From NCBI RefSeq assembly GCF_027942865.1, contig NC_134517.1, forward strand, positions 17,924,009-17,988,008: a stretch of DNA of 64,000 bases. Reading direction: 5' to 3'. The translations under genes were made by a program, and so were the position numbers. Origin of the DNA: Odontesthes bonariensis. Lineage: Eukaryota; Chordata; Actinopteri; Atheriniformes; Atherinopsidae. Under the pieces are notes generated by a model that was not told the DNA's origin, did not search any database, and saw nothing but the letters and a program-made list of their open reading frames with translations. Each line of letters opens with the position of its first letter. Positions within the stretch are counted from its first letter, which is position 1. Of the stretch, positions 27,901 through 43,585 are shown piece by piece.

Positions 27901-29150
27901 CCACGGATTGGGGAGTTGGTTAAACATCTATCGTTATCCATGAGTTCAATATTTGGTGATGAAGTATTTGGGAGCCTTTCTTATCCTCACCTTAATATTG
28001 TTCCCAGACAGGTTGAGCCACTCCAGATGAGGCAGATCTCGTAGTCCCTCAATGTAGCCAATGCTGTTATTGGGAAGATTGAGCACTCTCAGCTCTGTCA
28101 GCCGAGACACACCCATCATTCTCACCAGGCGGTTATTGGCCACAGATAGCTGAAAAGGAGAAGACAAAGATTCCAAATTAAGACACATCAAAAGAGGTAT
28201 TAGTGTTAAATGTATAGGCACTGGTCACTAATAGCAACTGTCTGATTATGCAAATAAAGGCAATGAAAACTGAGCAAAAAGAGCCGAGAGTTTAAAAGGT
28301 TTCGAGACCTGCTGTAGGCTTGGGCTCCGCTCTAGGTGATCCAGCTTCATGATGTTGTTACGATCCAAGATGAGAGTGTGAGTGTCCTCAGAGCAAGTGA
28401 AACTGGGATCCAGTTTCTGCATGCCTCGAGCTGAAAGATCCACCACAGGGCCTGTCAGAAAAAAGGATGGCAGTGAGCTGACTGAAAAAGGACAATAACT
28501 GTCATTCTATTCATTTCCACAACGTGCATTTAATGATCCGGTTTTCTCTGTTGCTCTGTTGAGCTAAGTCTTCATACTTCTTGTCTTACACCAGCCTTTG
28601 AGTTCTCCACCTTTAGCTCAAATTCAGTAAACAAGCCCCAACGTCCTGTGCATGTGAGGAGATCTGGATAATCTTATCAGAAGATCTATTACATTAAGAA
28701 CACAAACACGCTGCCTCCACTCTTTGACCAGAGTTGTGCGTATGTTTACACGTCCTTGCTGTAATTGTAACACGAAGACATCTGAAGGCACAGCAGCAGA
28801 CTATTAACCTAAGAGGACAAACAAGGGCTGAAAGAAATCAATATACTTCCAAACTTATACTTTCCCGCAGTCTGCCAAGACTTACTGAAGCATAACCCAA
28901 CATGATAAGAGATGATTTAATTTTAAAATTTGCTCAACTTCGCCACAACACAGTCTGCGAATCTAATAGAGAAGGACTAACAGCGGATGTTTGGATCTGC
29001 TGGTAACGTTGACGAGCTAACGGTAGCTCTGATGCGGCCAACACTGCGGCTACCATTAAAGAAACGCGGGTTGTCTCTGTTTGTCTGAACAAAACAACTA
29101 ATATATGTCTTACCAGCATTTGTGTCAAATTGTAAGTCTGATACACCCAT
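24939..29150 (-). CDS. cep97: Centrosomal protein 97 kDa (CEP97)
   Basis: In mammals CEP97 partners CP110 on the distal end of centrioles, capping them and holding back ciliogenesis. Eleven coding exons in transcript order: 29150-29114, 28451-28309, 28149-27991, 27897-27796, 27694-27581, 27481-27315, 27211-27047, 26863-26685, 26567-25919, 25803-25728, 25424-24939. They sum to 2277 bp, or 758 residues; human CEP97 is about 865. All junction phases agree. Residues about 30-200 form leucine-rich repeats ([43 protein letters not shown]), ending in an LRR cap-like region ([19 protein letters not shown]). A calmodulin-type IQ motif, [15 protein letters not shown], lies near residue 527, followed by a predicted helical stretch ([33 protein letters not shown]). 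The tail is acidic, Ser/Thr-rich and poorly conserved. It begins [12 protein letters not shown]. Confidence 0.94.
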
Positions 29151-29733
29151 CCTGTCGTTCCATACAGCGCCAAGTGTTAGCTAACAACTCTAGTAGCCGT
29201 CCTGGGAAAGACAAGAAGACATTCTGCACTGACGTTTTTTTTCTGGTAAATGTAGTTTAATTTGTTTCTGTCGTCCCTTCTGGGGCTGCACCTTGCGGTA
29301 TCGAAAAAACTACAAATTTTCAACCGTGTTTCTGTGACCCGCCAACTAGATTGTAGTAAAGAAAGTAAGAGCGTAGACAATAACTTTTATCACCGAAACG
29401 TACTGAAATGAATTACAAAATAGTCTTTCTATGAGTTTAAATCTTGTTCACTACCCTGTGCTTGCCATAAAATTACTGTTTAGTTCCTGTACTTGCTAGG
29501 TAACCGTCAAATTGTGACGTCAATGTTGTAGTGCTTGACCAAAGTAAGACTTTAATTTAAATGTTTTTTTAAAAAGCAAAAAAAATGTTCTGAGTATTTT
29601 GTTTTTCAAAAATCAACATATAATAAGTTATTGACACATATGTATTATTAAAATAAATATGAATACATGGTCTGTAATTGAGTTTCCGCTTCCGTCATCT
29701 TTCTTTCCGGTTTTGAGCCCTCTCGTAGCCATC
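29151..29733. promoter_or_regulatory. Divergent promoter shared by cep97 and rpl24
   Basis: The start codons of cep97 (minus) and rpl24 (plus) lie 583 bp apart, head-to-head. On the rpl24 side a pyrimidine-rich stretch, tctttctttccgg near 29697-29709, is compatible with a 5' terminal oligopyrimidine start typical of ribosomal-protein mRNAs. No TATA box in a convincing position is seen. The exact transcription starts are not visible. Confidence 0.65.
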
Positions 29734-33281
<3,548 letters not shown>

Positions 33282-33307
33282 AACCTGACTTAATGTTTAT
33301 GGTTGTG

Positions 33308-33313
33308 AATAAA
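33308..33313 (+). terminator. Polyadenylation signal for rpl24
   Basis: AATAAA 27 bp after the rpl24 stop codon, the short 3' UTR usual for ribosomal-protein genes. Confidence 0.85.
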
Positions 33314-33319
33314 GTATCA

Positions 33320-34519
33320 AGGTTTCCCATCTCTTGTTTGATTTTTAAAATCTGCATTTATTTTTAAAGTGGATTTTTATGACTGTTGGGTCCTTTTTTT
33401 TCCTTTTTTTTTTTTTTAACTTAAAGTAATGCGAGAGAAAATTGCTCTTTGGCTCTCCCTACAGTTCTGGGATGCATCACCTAAAAAAACAAACAAATCC
33501 CTGTGTGATCCCTGAACATGACTTGCTGAAAAAGCCACAAAAATTTCAAGCGACCAAAGTTCTAAAGTACATCTGGGTGCTCCTATCCAGTTTCAGGCCC
33601 ATGAATGTGCATAATGAACCTCAATATACTGCTAAATGAATGGAAATGTAATGAAGGCTGACTAACTTCCTTTGTTGCAGTAAGAGATGGTATTTGATGA
33701 AAGCTGAGCAAAAGAATGACAAAGTTTGGTGAGATAATGTTGTTCAGAATGAATTCCAGTTAACTTGGTTTGCAGATCAATGTGTGTAGTGACCTGGAAA
33801 TATCTACGTGGCAACCATAACAAGCACTGTTGTCTAACTGCTAAGGAAAGAACATTTTGATAGACAATTTTTTAATTGTTGATCATATTCTGTTTTCTTA
33901 AGCATCAAATACACTGGAACATTCTTTATATAGGGTCCCACGAGATGCAAAGCAATGCTTTGCATACTTTCCTTTAGTTCTGGTCTTAAAATATAAACCT
34001 TCACTGGTTTCCCCTTAATGTTAAATCATCAATCAAAGAAGACACTGATGTATTTAAAGCACATTTTTCTATAAAAATGTTTTGGACCATGTCGCAGCCA
34101 GATGTTAGCATGGTGTGATTGTCTTTGCAGTGTAGGGACGTGAAAATCCAAATGATTTAGAGACGAGAAAAATATTTGAATTTCGCTACAAATATTTACA
34201 AAGATGATCAGTCCATGAAAGAAAGATTAGGATTAGAAGGATCAATAACAGGTATGATTTACTTGCCTTTATCACTGCGCTAAAACCTTAAAAGTTTGAT
34301 GACCTCATCAAACTGATCTGAGTGGAGAGATAATCGAGTTCTTGTCAGTATTGCTGGTGCTGAGAAAAATCCAGTCTGAATTACATGTGTTGCACTTTTA
34401 GTAAATTTTAATGCAACCTCTGTCAAAAATGAAAGTTGCCATTCTGGGGATGTTAATTTAGCTTTTTTATTCAGTGTAATTAGATCTAAAATCAGACATT
34501 ACACAAAACTATTTAATTT
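33320..34519. other. Intergenic DNA, nothing recognised
   Basis: A/T-rich sequence after the rpl24 end. Only short unsupported open frames are present. A palindrome-like atgcaaagcaatgctttgca near 33945 may belong to a transposon end, but this is not established. Confidence 0.5.
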
Positions 34520-35345
34520 AAAAGCTGAACAAAAGAATTTACCTTTGTATAATGAAACAAAAACAAAAGGGCTGTAACTAATTTTGGCAAGTAGAGGGGA
34601 AAAAAGTGATGGAAATGTTGAAAGACATAAAACTGCTTCAAGAGGGTGATCCGGCTCAGTGTGGCAAAAGACGTTGGTTGGTTGTTCTGGATTGGTCTAT
34701 AATTTGAGGCAATTACCAAAAAAAAAATGTAAGAGACTAAAGAGAAATAGAACTCAACCAAGAAAGATTCAAAAGCACCAGGACAGAAAACTCCAATTAA
34801 TATGCCTGAAAATAGAAATTACATGACAAAAGAAATTAAACACAAATGGGCAGAAACGGGAGTCGACGATCGAACTGTAAGAAAGTGGCTGAAGGAAATG
34901 GGATTTCCATCCAGAAAAGTCAAACATGAACCATCACCAAGACCTAAATAGATTAAAACAAGGTTACAGTGGGCTACAGATAAGCAGTCATGGACTTTGG
35001 ATGACAATCGGCAATCTGAGTTGGACAAGGAGATGGAGCTGGAACTTTAGTTTGGTACAGGTCCAATGAAACTTAAAGTGACTGACTGAAGAAAATAAAT
35101 AAATTCACGCAATCTCTGAAGACGACACAGGTTGGAGATGGCAATTAATCAATCTGAACACTGAAATTTTGGACAATTTTTCTCATTCAGCCTATCAAAA
35201 TCTGGGGGAAAAAAGAAATTACATTTTGTTGTTATATTAATCTGTACATCTGTGTCATATCTGGGATGTGTTTGATTTCTTTTACAAAATGAAAGAGCTG
35301 AATAAACATCCTCCAAATGTGGGGAGTCCGTATACTTTGCATGTA
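34520..35345 (+). mobile_element. Tc1-like transposon relic, copy B
   Basis: The + strand encodes broken transposase-like sequence: around 34840-34990 it reads KWAETGVDDRTVRKWLKEMG, then RLQWATDKQSWTLDD, matching the helix-turn-helix region and the start of the catalytic domain of Tc1-family transposases. A stop and frame loss follow. The downstream half aligns with copy A at 22295-22790. The element terminus is not certain. Confidence 0.75.
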
Positions 35346-36019
35346 ACTTACCTCTGAGCACACGTTTTTTTTCTTTAAGCCGGTGACTTGTAACATTGTT
35401 GCTGGTCTAAATGATGTGAGTTCAGTTCAGTTCTCGGTGGAAACAGAGGAGGGAGACGAGTTTCCTTTTTAGCGCCTGTTTCCTCACCAGAGGTGCACTC
35501 TAGGAAGGAGGAGACAGCTGTTTATACTGGAAACACTGGGTCATGTGTCTGTCGCCCCGAGTCACAAATAGAGCTGCTCAAAGCCTCCGGCATTCATTGT
35601 TGACTCTGCTACGTGAGAAATAAGGGTGAATCTCATGTACATGCAGGACATTTTGATGTCACTAACATAAGTTTTAGGCCAATCCCGATATTATGTGATG
35701 GCAGCAGTGGAAAACGCAGATGATGAACTTCTTGTTTGGTCTACGTATCAGAGAATAATTAGACAAAACACTGAACCCTGCAATGCCCCCAGTTTGTTGC
35801 TTACTTGCAAGTCGCTTTGGATAAAAACATCTAAATGAATGTAATCAAACTACAGCTTGAAGAAGGTGATATTTGGCAGTTTGGCTTCATTGACGGATCG
35901 TAGTAAAACACTCGCGTTTTGATTGCCAACACACAATCGTGTGAAAAAGAACACATTCTCCTTCAATTCTAATGTTTTTCATATAATAAACGTGATCTGG
36001 TTCCGGGTCTGTGTGGAAA

Positions 36020-36880
36020 GACAAAGTGTTTTTCCCCATGGCTCAGCATCTTGTAGGAGCACCTTTAGCAGCAATGACTTGAATGAATCATTTTCTGTCT
36101 GATATTTTCAGTCACATTGTTTTGGAGGAAGTTTGGCTTGCTTTTCTTCACCACGTTGCTTCAGCTCGTTGAGGTTTGTGGGTATTTGTGTGTTCACAGC
36201 TCTCTTAAGGTCCCACCACAGCATTGCAATCAGATCAGGTTGAGCTCTGGTCTCGGACCGGATGATTTCTTTTTCCGTTGAACAATTTGTTTTTGGGCGA
36301 TAATTGTCCCGCTTTAGGATTCATTTAGGGCCCAGCTTTATCCGTCAGACAGATGGCCTCACATTTTGTCTCTAATATGCATAAACATCTCTACTTTGGT
36401 CTCATCTGTGCAAAGGATATTTTTGTGCAAAGTTTTTTTAATTGAACCGTCATGAACTTTAACATTTAACATGCTAACCGAGGCCCGTAGAGTCTGAGAT
36501 GTAGCTCTTGTTTTTTTTTTGCAGTTTCTCTGACCCTTTGCATAGTCTGACCTTGGGTTGAACTTGCCGGCACGTCCACTTCTAGGAAGGTCGACAACTG
36601 TCTTGAATGTTTTCCCCTTGTGAACTATCTTTCTCACAGTAGAAGGATGGACTCTAAATGGTTTGGAAACCATCTTACCCTCTTAATTCCTGCCGAATCA
36701 GTGAGGGTGGGCTTAGTTTGAAACATGCTGCTTCTGCATTTCGTCTTAGTTTTCAAAAAAGTGTAATACGTCACATGTTGTTGTTCAGCTTAGTTTTCTT
36801 ATTTACCTAATTTTGAGAACTAGTAAGGACCAGATTAATTTTTTTGAAAAAAAATGATCCTGATATACAAAACCTTAGAC
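36020..36880 (-). mobile_element. Tc1-like transposon relic, transposase broken
   Basis: A minus-strand frame at 36359-36673 encodes VHPSTVRKIVHKGKTFKTVV and LPRSGRAGKFNPRSD, then ASVSMLNVKVHDGSIKKTLH, the N-terminal DNA-binding part of a Tc1-like transposase. DNA outside this frame continues to match the same family: cttgtaggagcacctttag, tcagacagatggcctcacat, and taccctcttaattcctgcc near the right end. The catalytic domain is mostly deleted, so it is inactive. Confidence 0.85.
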
Positions 36881-38152
36881 TTAAGGTGTACTTTAATATG
36901 ACCGCATCCACATTCTGGCTTCACATCTGGGTCAATATGTTACAGAAATCCAACCACCAAGTCACCCTCCTGCTCATTTTCCCCTACTTGGCAAAACTCC
37001 TCTGCCTGTTAGCCAAGTAAGACTTAACAAATCATCCGAGTGAGTACAAATCACCAGTTTGTCTTTAAATCTCTACGAAATGTCCATACTGTAAGTGTTA
37101 GACAGTATTTATTAGCATTACATAACCAATTACAGTCATAATGATCAGCCCTCAAAGTGCCATTTGATCAAACAGTCATCAGATTAAGTGATCACACCAA
37201 TTATTGCCGATTTATCCAGGGAGTTCCACTGCATAAACACAGTGAGAAACAAAAAAAAACAAACAAAAAACACCTTCTTAGAGCCGGTGCAGTCAGTGCC
37301 AGCGTTTGCTCGTTGACTCGCCGTATTGATCAACTTCAAAAGCTGCACAGGTCAAGTATGTGGCATTTGCAGCAGTCTAGACATATAATTACAAAATAAC
37401 AGCATCTCTTTACACAGATTAAACTAAAAGAGAAACTCTCGAGTGACACACAAATCGAGGGGTGGGGGGGGGTTTGTTCTCACACATTAAAAGACTTTGA
37501 GCCATTAAAATGGAAGGAATCATTCCCTGGTAATCAATAATGATTTAATGTCGGCTGAGGTACAGATGCCTGGCGCTCTGGTCAAATGATAAATAGGTGA
37601 ATGAGAAGATAAAACGTGATGACATCCCTCGTTAATCCAATATATTCTTTTTTTTTTTTAACATTCCTGAAAACACACGGTTGAACACAGATCCAAGAGT
37701 TACACGTTTTTCGGGAAAATGGCTCGAGGTACCGATTGCTACACCTGAAAGACGATGGTGGAAAACGAGATATAAAGCAGGACGTCAAATCAAACACTGT
37801 ACAATCATAGAAGTTACTAAACGAGTAGTATTTGTGCGTTGATGGCCACCATTCTTGAGTGTGTGTTGACTAAAGTTAAAAACAAACAAAAAAGTTATTT
37901 TTCTCTCTTTCTTCGTTGTTGGTTGTTTTTTCCTTTTTTTTTTTTTCTTTGTTTGTTTGTTTTGTACACCCTGAGGAAATCTGAAACTTGGGGGGGAAAA
38001 AGTGCATTTTTCCAGCAGGGGCACCAGGCTGTACGTGTGGGACATTGGTAATGGCATGGATGTTATGGAGACAGTATGGGACGATGAGGAGGTGATGTTA
38101 AAGTCTCCCTCTCGGTCAGCAGCAGCAGCGCAGCGTGACGACCGGAGCGACC
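36881..38152. other. Region downstream of mpc2, including its likely 3' UTR
   Basis: No gene or recognisable transposon. mpc2 is transcribed leftward into this region, so part of it is 3' UTR. T-rich and A-rich runs are present, but no convincing polyadenylation signal was placed. Confidence 0.45.
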
Positions 38153-41100
38153 TCAGGACTCTGCAGTCACTTTGGCCTCCGCAGCCGCTTTTTCCTCTGC
38201 TGCCTTATCCTGCTTGTGCCTGCAGGGGGAAAAGAACAAGATGAAAATGTTTCAACAATATGCACTTTATTAGTCTCAGGATGCACCAAGGAGGAGTTTT
38301 TTTCATTGCCACCCCGTTGGTGGGGTTACGCTGCAACTTCCTGGCGGATTTTCATTCAAACTTGCTGAAAACATTTAGCTTCAGCAAAGCAGGATCCTTT
38401 TACAATTTTGGTGTCCTCGGTACAAGTTTGTGGGAGTCTTTTAAAAACTTCATGGGTCTTATAGCATGTTCAAGAGGATGCTGGCGTTTAAAGCACCCTA
38501 CGGTGTCAATTTCCACCATACTGGATTTAATAAAAAAAAACAAAAAAAAAAAAAACACATGACAAAAATAACAGTGTACGGGCCAAAGTTTTGCCAAAAC
38601 CGATATTAACCAAACTTGACACAGATTTTTGCTTTCCAAAAAGCCATTTTCTGGGTTGCCTAGTAGCTCCGTGAAGCTGTTCGATAAAGCCGCCCCACAT
38701 TCAAGTCCTGGCTTAGGTTCTCACGTCACTCGCAGTCCGCCAGTGCCGTTTATGACACAATACGTTATCGGAAGCGGTGAAGTAAAAAAAAAAAAAAATA
38801 AAAATGTACGGAAGCCAGAGTGGCACCCCGTCTCGGGACCTTACGGTGAGATAAACAGGACCTCCGATCAGCCTTTTCAACGTCGAAGACATAACTGGGA
38901 AGTGTGCGCCGGCCAATATGAAAAAGAGCAGAGCTGGAAAGGCGAGAGTGGAGCAAAGTCTACGATTGTCTGTGAAACAGCTCCAACGGTGGAGCTCCTG
39001 TGCGATGAGATCCCACAGTTACCTCGTAACCCCCAGGTTGGGAATAATTAGGAAAACAAAAAAACCTCCACTTATATTCTCATTCACTCGCGTTTTTTTT
39101 TTCATCGCATGTGCATCTCTGATTACTTCATATCTCACGTCCTCACAGCCTTCAGAATGTTTTAACTTGGAGGAAAAGCGTTGAACTCATTTCTCATTCT
39201 CCTGATGGAAGTGCAGCTGACTTTGGAAAACAAAGTCAACGAGAAAACGTCAGAATGTTACACATTCGCTACAAGTGCAGCACACTTAGTCAAACATTAA
39301 CTTGTCGCTGCACTCATCCCGTGCCCCTTTGTAATTCATCAGTCAAAAGGATTCTAACGGTGTTATTGAGGTCAGACAGAGGCCACTGATGCATCACTGA
39401 AGAGTGAGATATCTGTTATATATTCACAACACACACACACCTCCAGATCCTGTAAAGCTGGGAGGATCCTGCGCAGCCGAGAAAGAAGTTGACAGCAAAA
39501 AGGTTCCAGTTCTTCGGGATTATAACCAGCGAATATCTGGACCAGACTAGCCCTGTGGGAGGAGGACAGAAGGAGAGGAGGTCGTGCTCAATGATTAAAA
39601 AAAAAACCCAAAACAAAACAGAGTGAATCCTCAGAACAGAGTCTATGTTTCGGCAAAAGAGGAGCTGATAAGATTTGTTTGAAGTAACAGATTGCAAAAG
39701 AAGATGCAGCATGCGGGCGACCTTTGGCACAGATTGGCTGAATTATCTCAGGACGCCTGACGGGTAAACTAATACAGTTGAGACCTTCACAAAGAACTGC
39801 GGGCTCACGAGTCAAGAGCGCACGTTTTTAACGTCTTATAACCAGGATCTAAATAGCCTGGTAGCAAAAGGTCTCATAAATTGAAGTAATGCGCAAGGAA
39901 AATTTCTAAACTGGAAACAAAACTTTTTTTTTTGTTGTGACATTTGCCAGGCTGGAGATGAAGCTTTAGAAAGCAAACTGTTACACACACTCACGCCGAA
40001 TTTGCTTTGATTTTTCTGGTATTGTTCAAGGTGATGGAACACAGACGGGCCCATTAATGCGAGCGCCATTAGAAATGAAATTAATGCGCGTTATAAACCG
40101 ACACGATGAATCCGACCGCTCAGCCTCACCCGTGGCCGTCAGCACCGCAGACTGGGAGGTGCTGAGTTTCTCCGCTGGTCGAGTCATGTCAGCCAAACCA
40201 GCAAAGACCAGACCCTGCAGAGAAGAAACCAAAATCTTAACGTCACCGCATTTATCAAGCAATCCAATTCCATACAGTTTTAACGTTTATGGCACAAAGT
40301 GCATCACTGACTCGACCGCCAATGGGACGACAGTGTAAAGTAGATAAAGCCTTGTTTAAAATTGGGGTCAAAAGCCAGAAAAGGCTGGAAAAAGCTGCTG
40401 TAAGTGGGTACACAAGCTCACAGGTTAGACTATGCGAAAGGGCACTTACCCATTTAAACATCGGGGCCCAGAAGAAAACGGTTTTTGGACCTGGAATTAA
40501 AGGAATAAAAGAGGGAGGCATGAGATCTGGCAGCAAATGGGTGGCAAAGATGAATATTGAGTAGCACAGATATTCGTACACCTGAGTTTATCCATTAATG
40601 TTTGTGTCACTTGCTTTACCACAGAGGGGAATAAAGATGTGAGAAAACAAAAAAAAAACAAAAAAAAAAAACACGGTCTTGGATGAGTTGGATGCTAGGA
40701 ATATTGTCATATAAATACAAATCTAGACTAGGTTTGAGTTCAAATGGAAGCAGTTACTGTTACGCAGTTTGTACATGAGTCAGGTGAATTTAAAAGTAAA
40801 AGGTACATTTATTTCTACACTGTGAAATGTCCCATTCTGTCTGGAAAATGTCAAATTGCAGTAACGGTTTTGTCCTCAAAACTGGGGCGCTGGCCTGACT
40901 ACACCATGTCCTAAAAACACACAAAAAAAACCTCTTCATCCTCCTTTAGTTTACTCATTTCCTTTGGTTACACTTAAATATCTGAGCACTATCCAGTATC
41001 AAAATCAATCAGTACTCTCCGAGAAAAATATCTTCACCCCAAAACACGTTATGACATTTTAAAATTTTTTTTATGAGACCTTTGCACTCTTGTTAAAGAT

Positions 41101-42615
41101 CACAATAAGCACCTGATGCAATTTGCAGTGACCCAAACATCAGCCCATCATGACACCACATCCCTGAACATAAGTACAGCAAATTTTCAAGTTCAAGTAG
41201 TGCATTGGTAGATGAGATCCCTTCCACGCTTTGTAACGATACATGATAACAATAATTATAATAATAAAAGCTACAGCGGCAGTGAAGAAAAACTGCTGGC
41301 CTGGAGTCAGTATTCCCAAACGAGGACGGCTGTCACTGCAAATCACCTTTGAGGGAGTTGGCTTTTGTCGCCGCCCCTTCATACCTGGTCACAAAGGTGT
41401 CCTTGACTGGGAGAGCTCCAGTGAGATTTCACAGAAAAAACAGAGGCCAGAGTGTCCCCAGTGGCGCCAGTTACCGCTTAATCTCACTCCCCCTTCAAGC
41501 TTATATCAGTGTCAAAGAGGCCTCAGTGCCAGTCCCAGATTAACTTAATGAAGAAGAGATACACATTCAATTTGCTGAAATATGATCCAGTTGAAAGCAT
41601 TTCATCCTAAGGCGCAAGAGAGGTGTTAACTTACCTTTTTCCCGGGGGATATTTGTGGTGCTGTTTAATTACATTTGGCATGAGTTTCTACTGTATTTAT
41701 GCTACCTTCAAAGATAGAAACCGGGTTGATGACACACTTTCATGAGGGAAGGTGTGGTTTTAAGGCAGAGTGAGCACAGAAGCTAATGACACGTTCAACA
41801 CAACAGACTGAGGGTATTTTAGCAAGCAGCAGTTCACCTGTAGTAAATATGTAATCGTTTTCAAGTCTCGCACAAGCAAAAGCGGCTACACATTTGCTGG
41901 CTATTCAGCTTGATATCATTTTACTTTCAATATCTTTGAATTTTGGACAGGAAGTTTGAAATGCCACTTTGGGCTTTGGTTTCCAAATTAAACAAGTTAC
42001 AACGGTTAGTAACTATATCAAGGAAATGACCTAGACATTAACCACTTTGGTCAGGTTTACCTGAACATGTGACCACCTCTCAATGCAAACACGGCTTACT
42101 CTTGCAACACCACAATTGCTGACTGTTACATTTGTTTTTCCATTTGCACAGTTAAGAGATAAAGGTTCAGTGACATGAGTTATGCTGGCTGGAGTAAATT
42201 CATATTTAGTCACACTCAGACCTCTGCATCTTAATAAATGTACCTTAATCTAAGCTTTCTACACAATTTCCCTGCCATATACGATTCTTTACAGTCTGAG
42301 CAGCTTAGGTGGGGTTAGAGCAGATTAGGGTCGCCACTGGCAACATTATTACAAGAAAAGAATGACTATAACGTTCAAGCGTCAAGATTTGACAGCAGCT
42401 CATGTGTTCTCTGCAGAATGAAGTTCAGACACACAAACATTCAATCTCCTCCACAACTGGACGGTCAGCCCACACCAATCACCCAACAGCATCCCAAACA
42501 ACTTGCCAAACTGTACAATACCTGCAGGGTGATTGTACATAGGTCTCAGTTTGGCGGGCAGCATATGCTCGATGTTGTTCAAAATCCTGTGGTAGGACGC
42601 TCTGAGCGCAGCCAT
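38153..42615 (-). CDS. mpc2: Mitochondrial pyruvate carrier subunit 2 (MPC2)
   Basis: MPC2 pairs with MPC1 in the inner mitochondrial membrane to import pyruvate. Five exons in transcript order: 42615-42522, 40490-40450, 40214-40130, 39552-39441, 38219-38153. They total 399 bp, or 132 residues (human MPC2 has 127), with all phases consistent. The protein starts MAALRASYHRILNNIEHMLP, then KLRPMYNHPAGPKTVFFWAP, GLVFAGLADMTRPAEKLS, VWSRYSLVIIPKNWNLFAVN and FFLGCAGSSQLYRIWR, all characteristic of MPC2, including the conserved proline/tryptophan-rich stretch and three hydrophobic segments. The charged tail HKQDKAAEEKAAAEAKVTAES is longer and more Ala/Glu/Lys-rich than the short human tail. It is divergently arranged with dcaf6. 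Confidence 0.96.
38220..39440 (-). other. mpc2 intron 4, nothing recognised
   Basis: This 1.2 kb intron holds A-rich runs at about 38530-38555 and 38783-38797 and an uninformative open frame at 38629-39051. The donor end is a CA/GT repeat beside the exon at 39441. No transposon family is recognised. Confidence 0.5.
40491..42521 (-). other. mpc2 intron 1, nothing recognised
   Basis: A 2.0 kb intron with short unsupported open frames on both strands. I recognise no repeat element in it. Confidence 0.5.
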
Positions 42616-43551
42616 GATCGTATAGTTCAGAAAGGAAAGAAGACACTGAAGAAGCTAGCTCGCTAAAGGGTTAGCTCGCCGGGTAACTGTCTTTAACAGT
42701 CGCAGAATTTAGCTAACGTTGTCTTTGTGCAGCTTATATAAAACACAGAGGGGTTTAAAGCCAGAACAGGATGTTGTTGTCCTACTGTCGACCTTCCCCC
42801 GGCGGCACTATGAGCATGCTAGTTGTCTATAGCCTTTCCCTGACCGACAAGACGAGGTGACTTTCTGCGATGCAACCTTCCGCGTGAGGGGCGGAGTTAC
42901 AGCTATTCACGATTCTCATTGGTCCAGCTGGTCCGGGCCTCAATGCGATTGGTTTCCGTGAGGATCGTTACTTTTGGAGCCCGTCGAGTCCCAACAAGGT
43001 GGAAACAAAGCTAAGGCAAAACTGAACGCACTGCAAACATAAGAAATACGTGTGTTTTTCACTTATTTGTTCTCTGATGTATTACATTTTTTTGGGATAA
43101 TTTGAGAGTTTCGGAGCCCCTAAAGTTTTGAAAATATCCCCTCTCTTAGGACAGACAAAATGCCCCAAATGCCGAATTAATGCTCATTTGTCAAAGAAAA
43201 AAAGAGTTTAGAATATGTCTAAATTTAATATTTTATAATATCATATGAGTATGCATACATTGCAATGTAATATTAAAGGGATCATTGTAGGTGATGTTAT
43301 ATATCACAGAAAGATTTATGTGCTATCAAATTAACCAAAAGCTTCTGTTCTCACAGCACGTTGCTGCCGTTTGCTTGTGAGTGTAACAAAATTGTAATAG
43401 ATGTTACAAATGTTCTCCTTCGAAATTAAATATAAACCTGGGCCTTGATATTTGCAATTATAGAAGCATTTTTACCGTTTCAATATTTCTCACTGCATAA
43501 AGAAATACTGTTGTGACAATAAAAATCTCACTCAGCTAGGCGTAGGAACAA

Positions 43552-43585
<34 letters not shown>

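Noticed and set aside
38629-39051. 140-residue open frame in mpc2 intron 4
   Set aside because: Antisense to mpc2, has a Lys run from an A tract, and matches no family I know.
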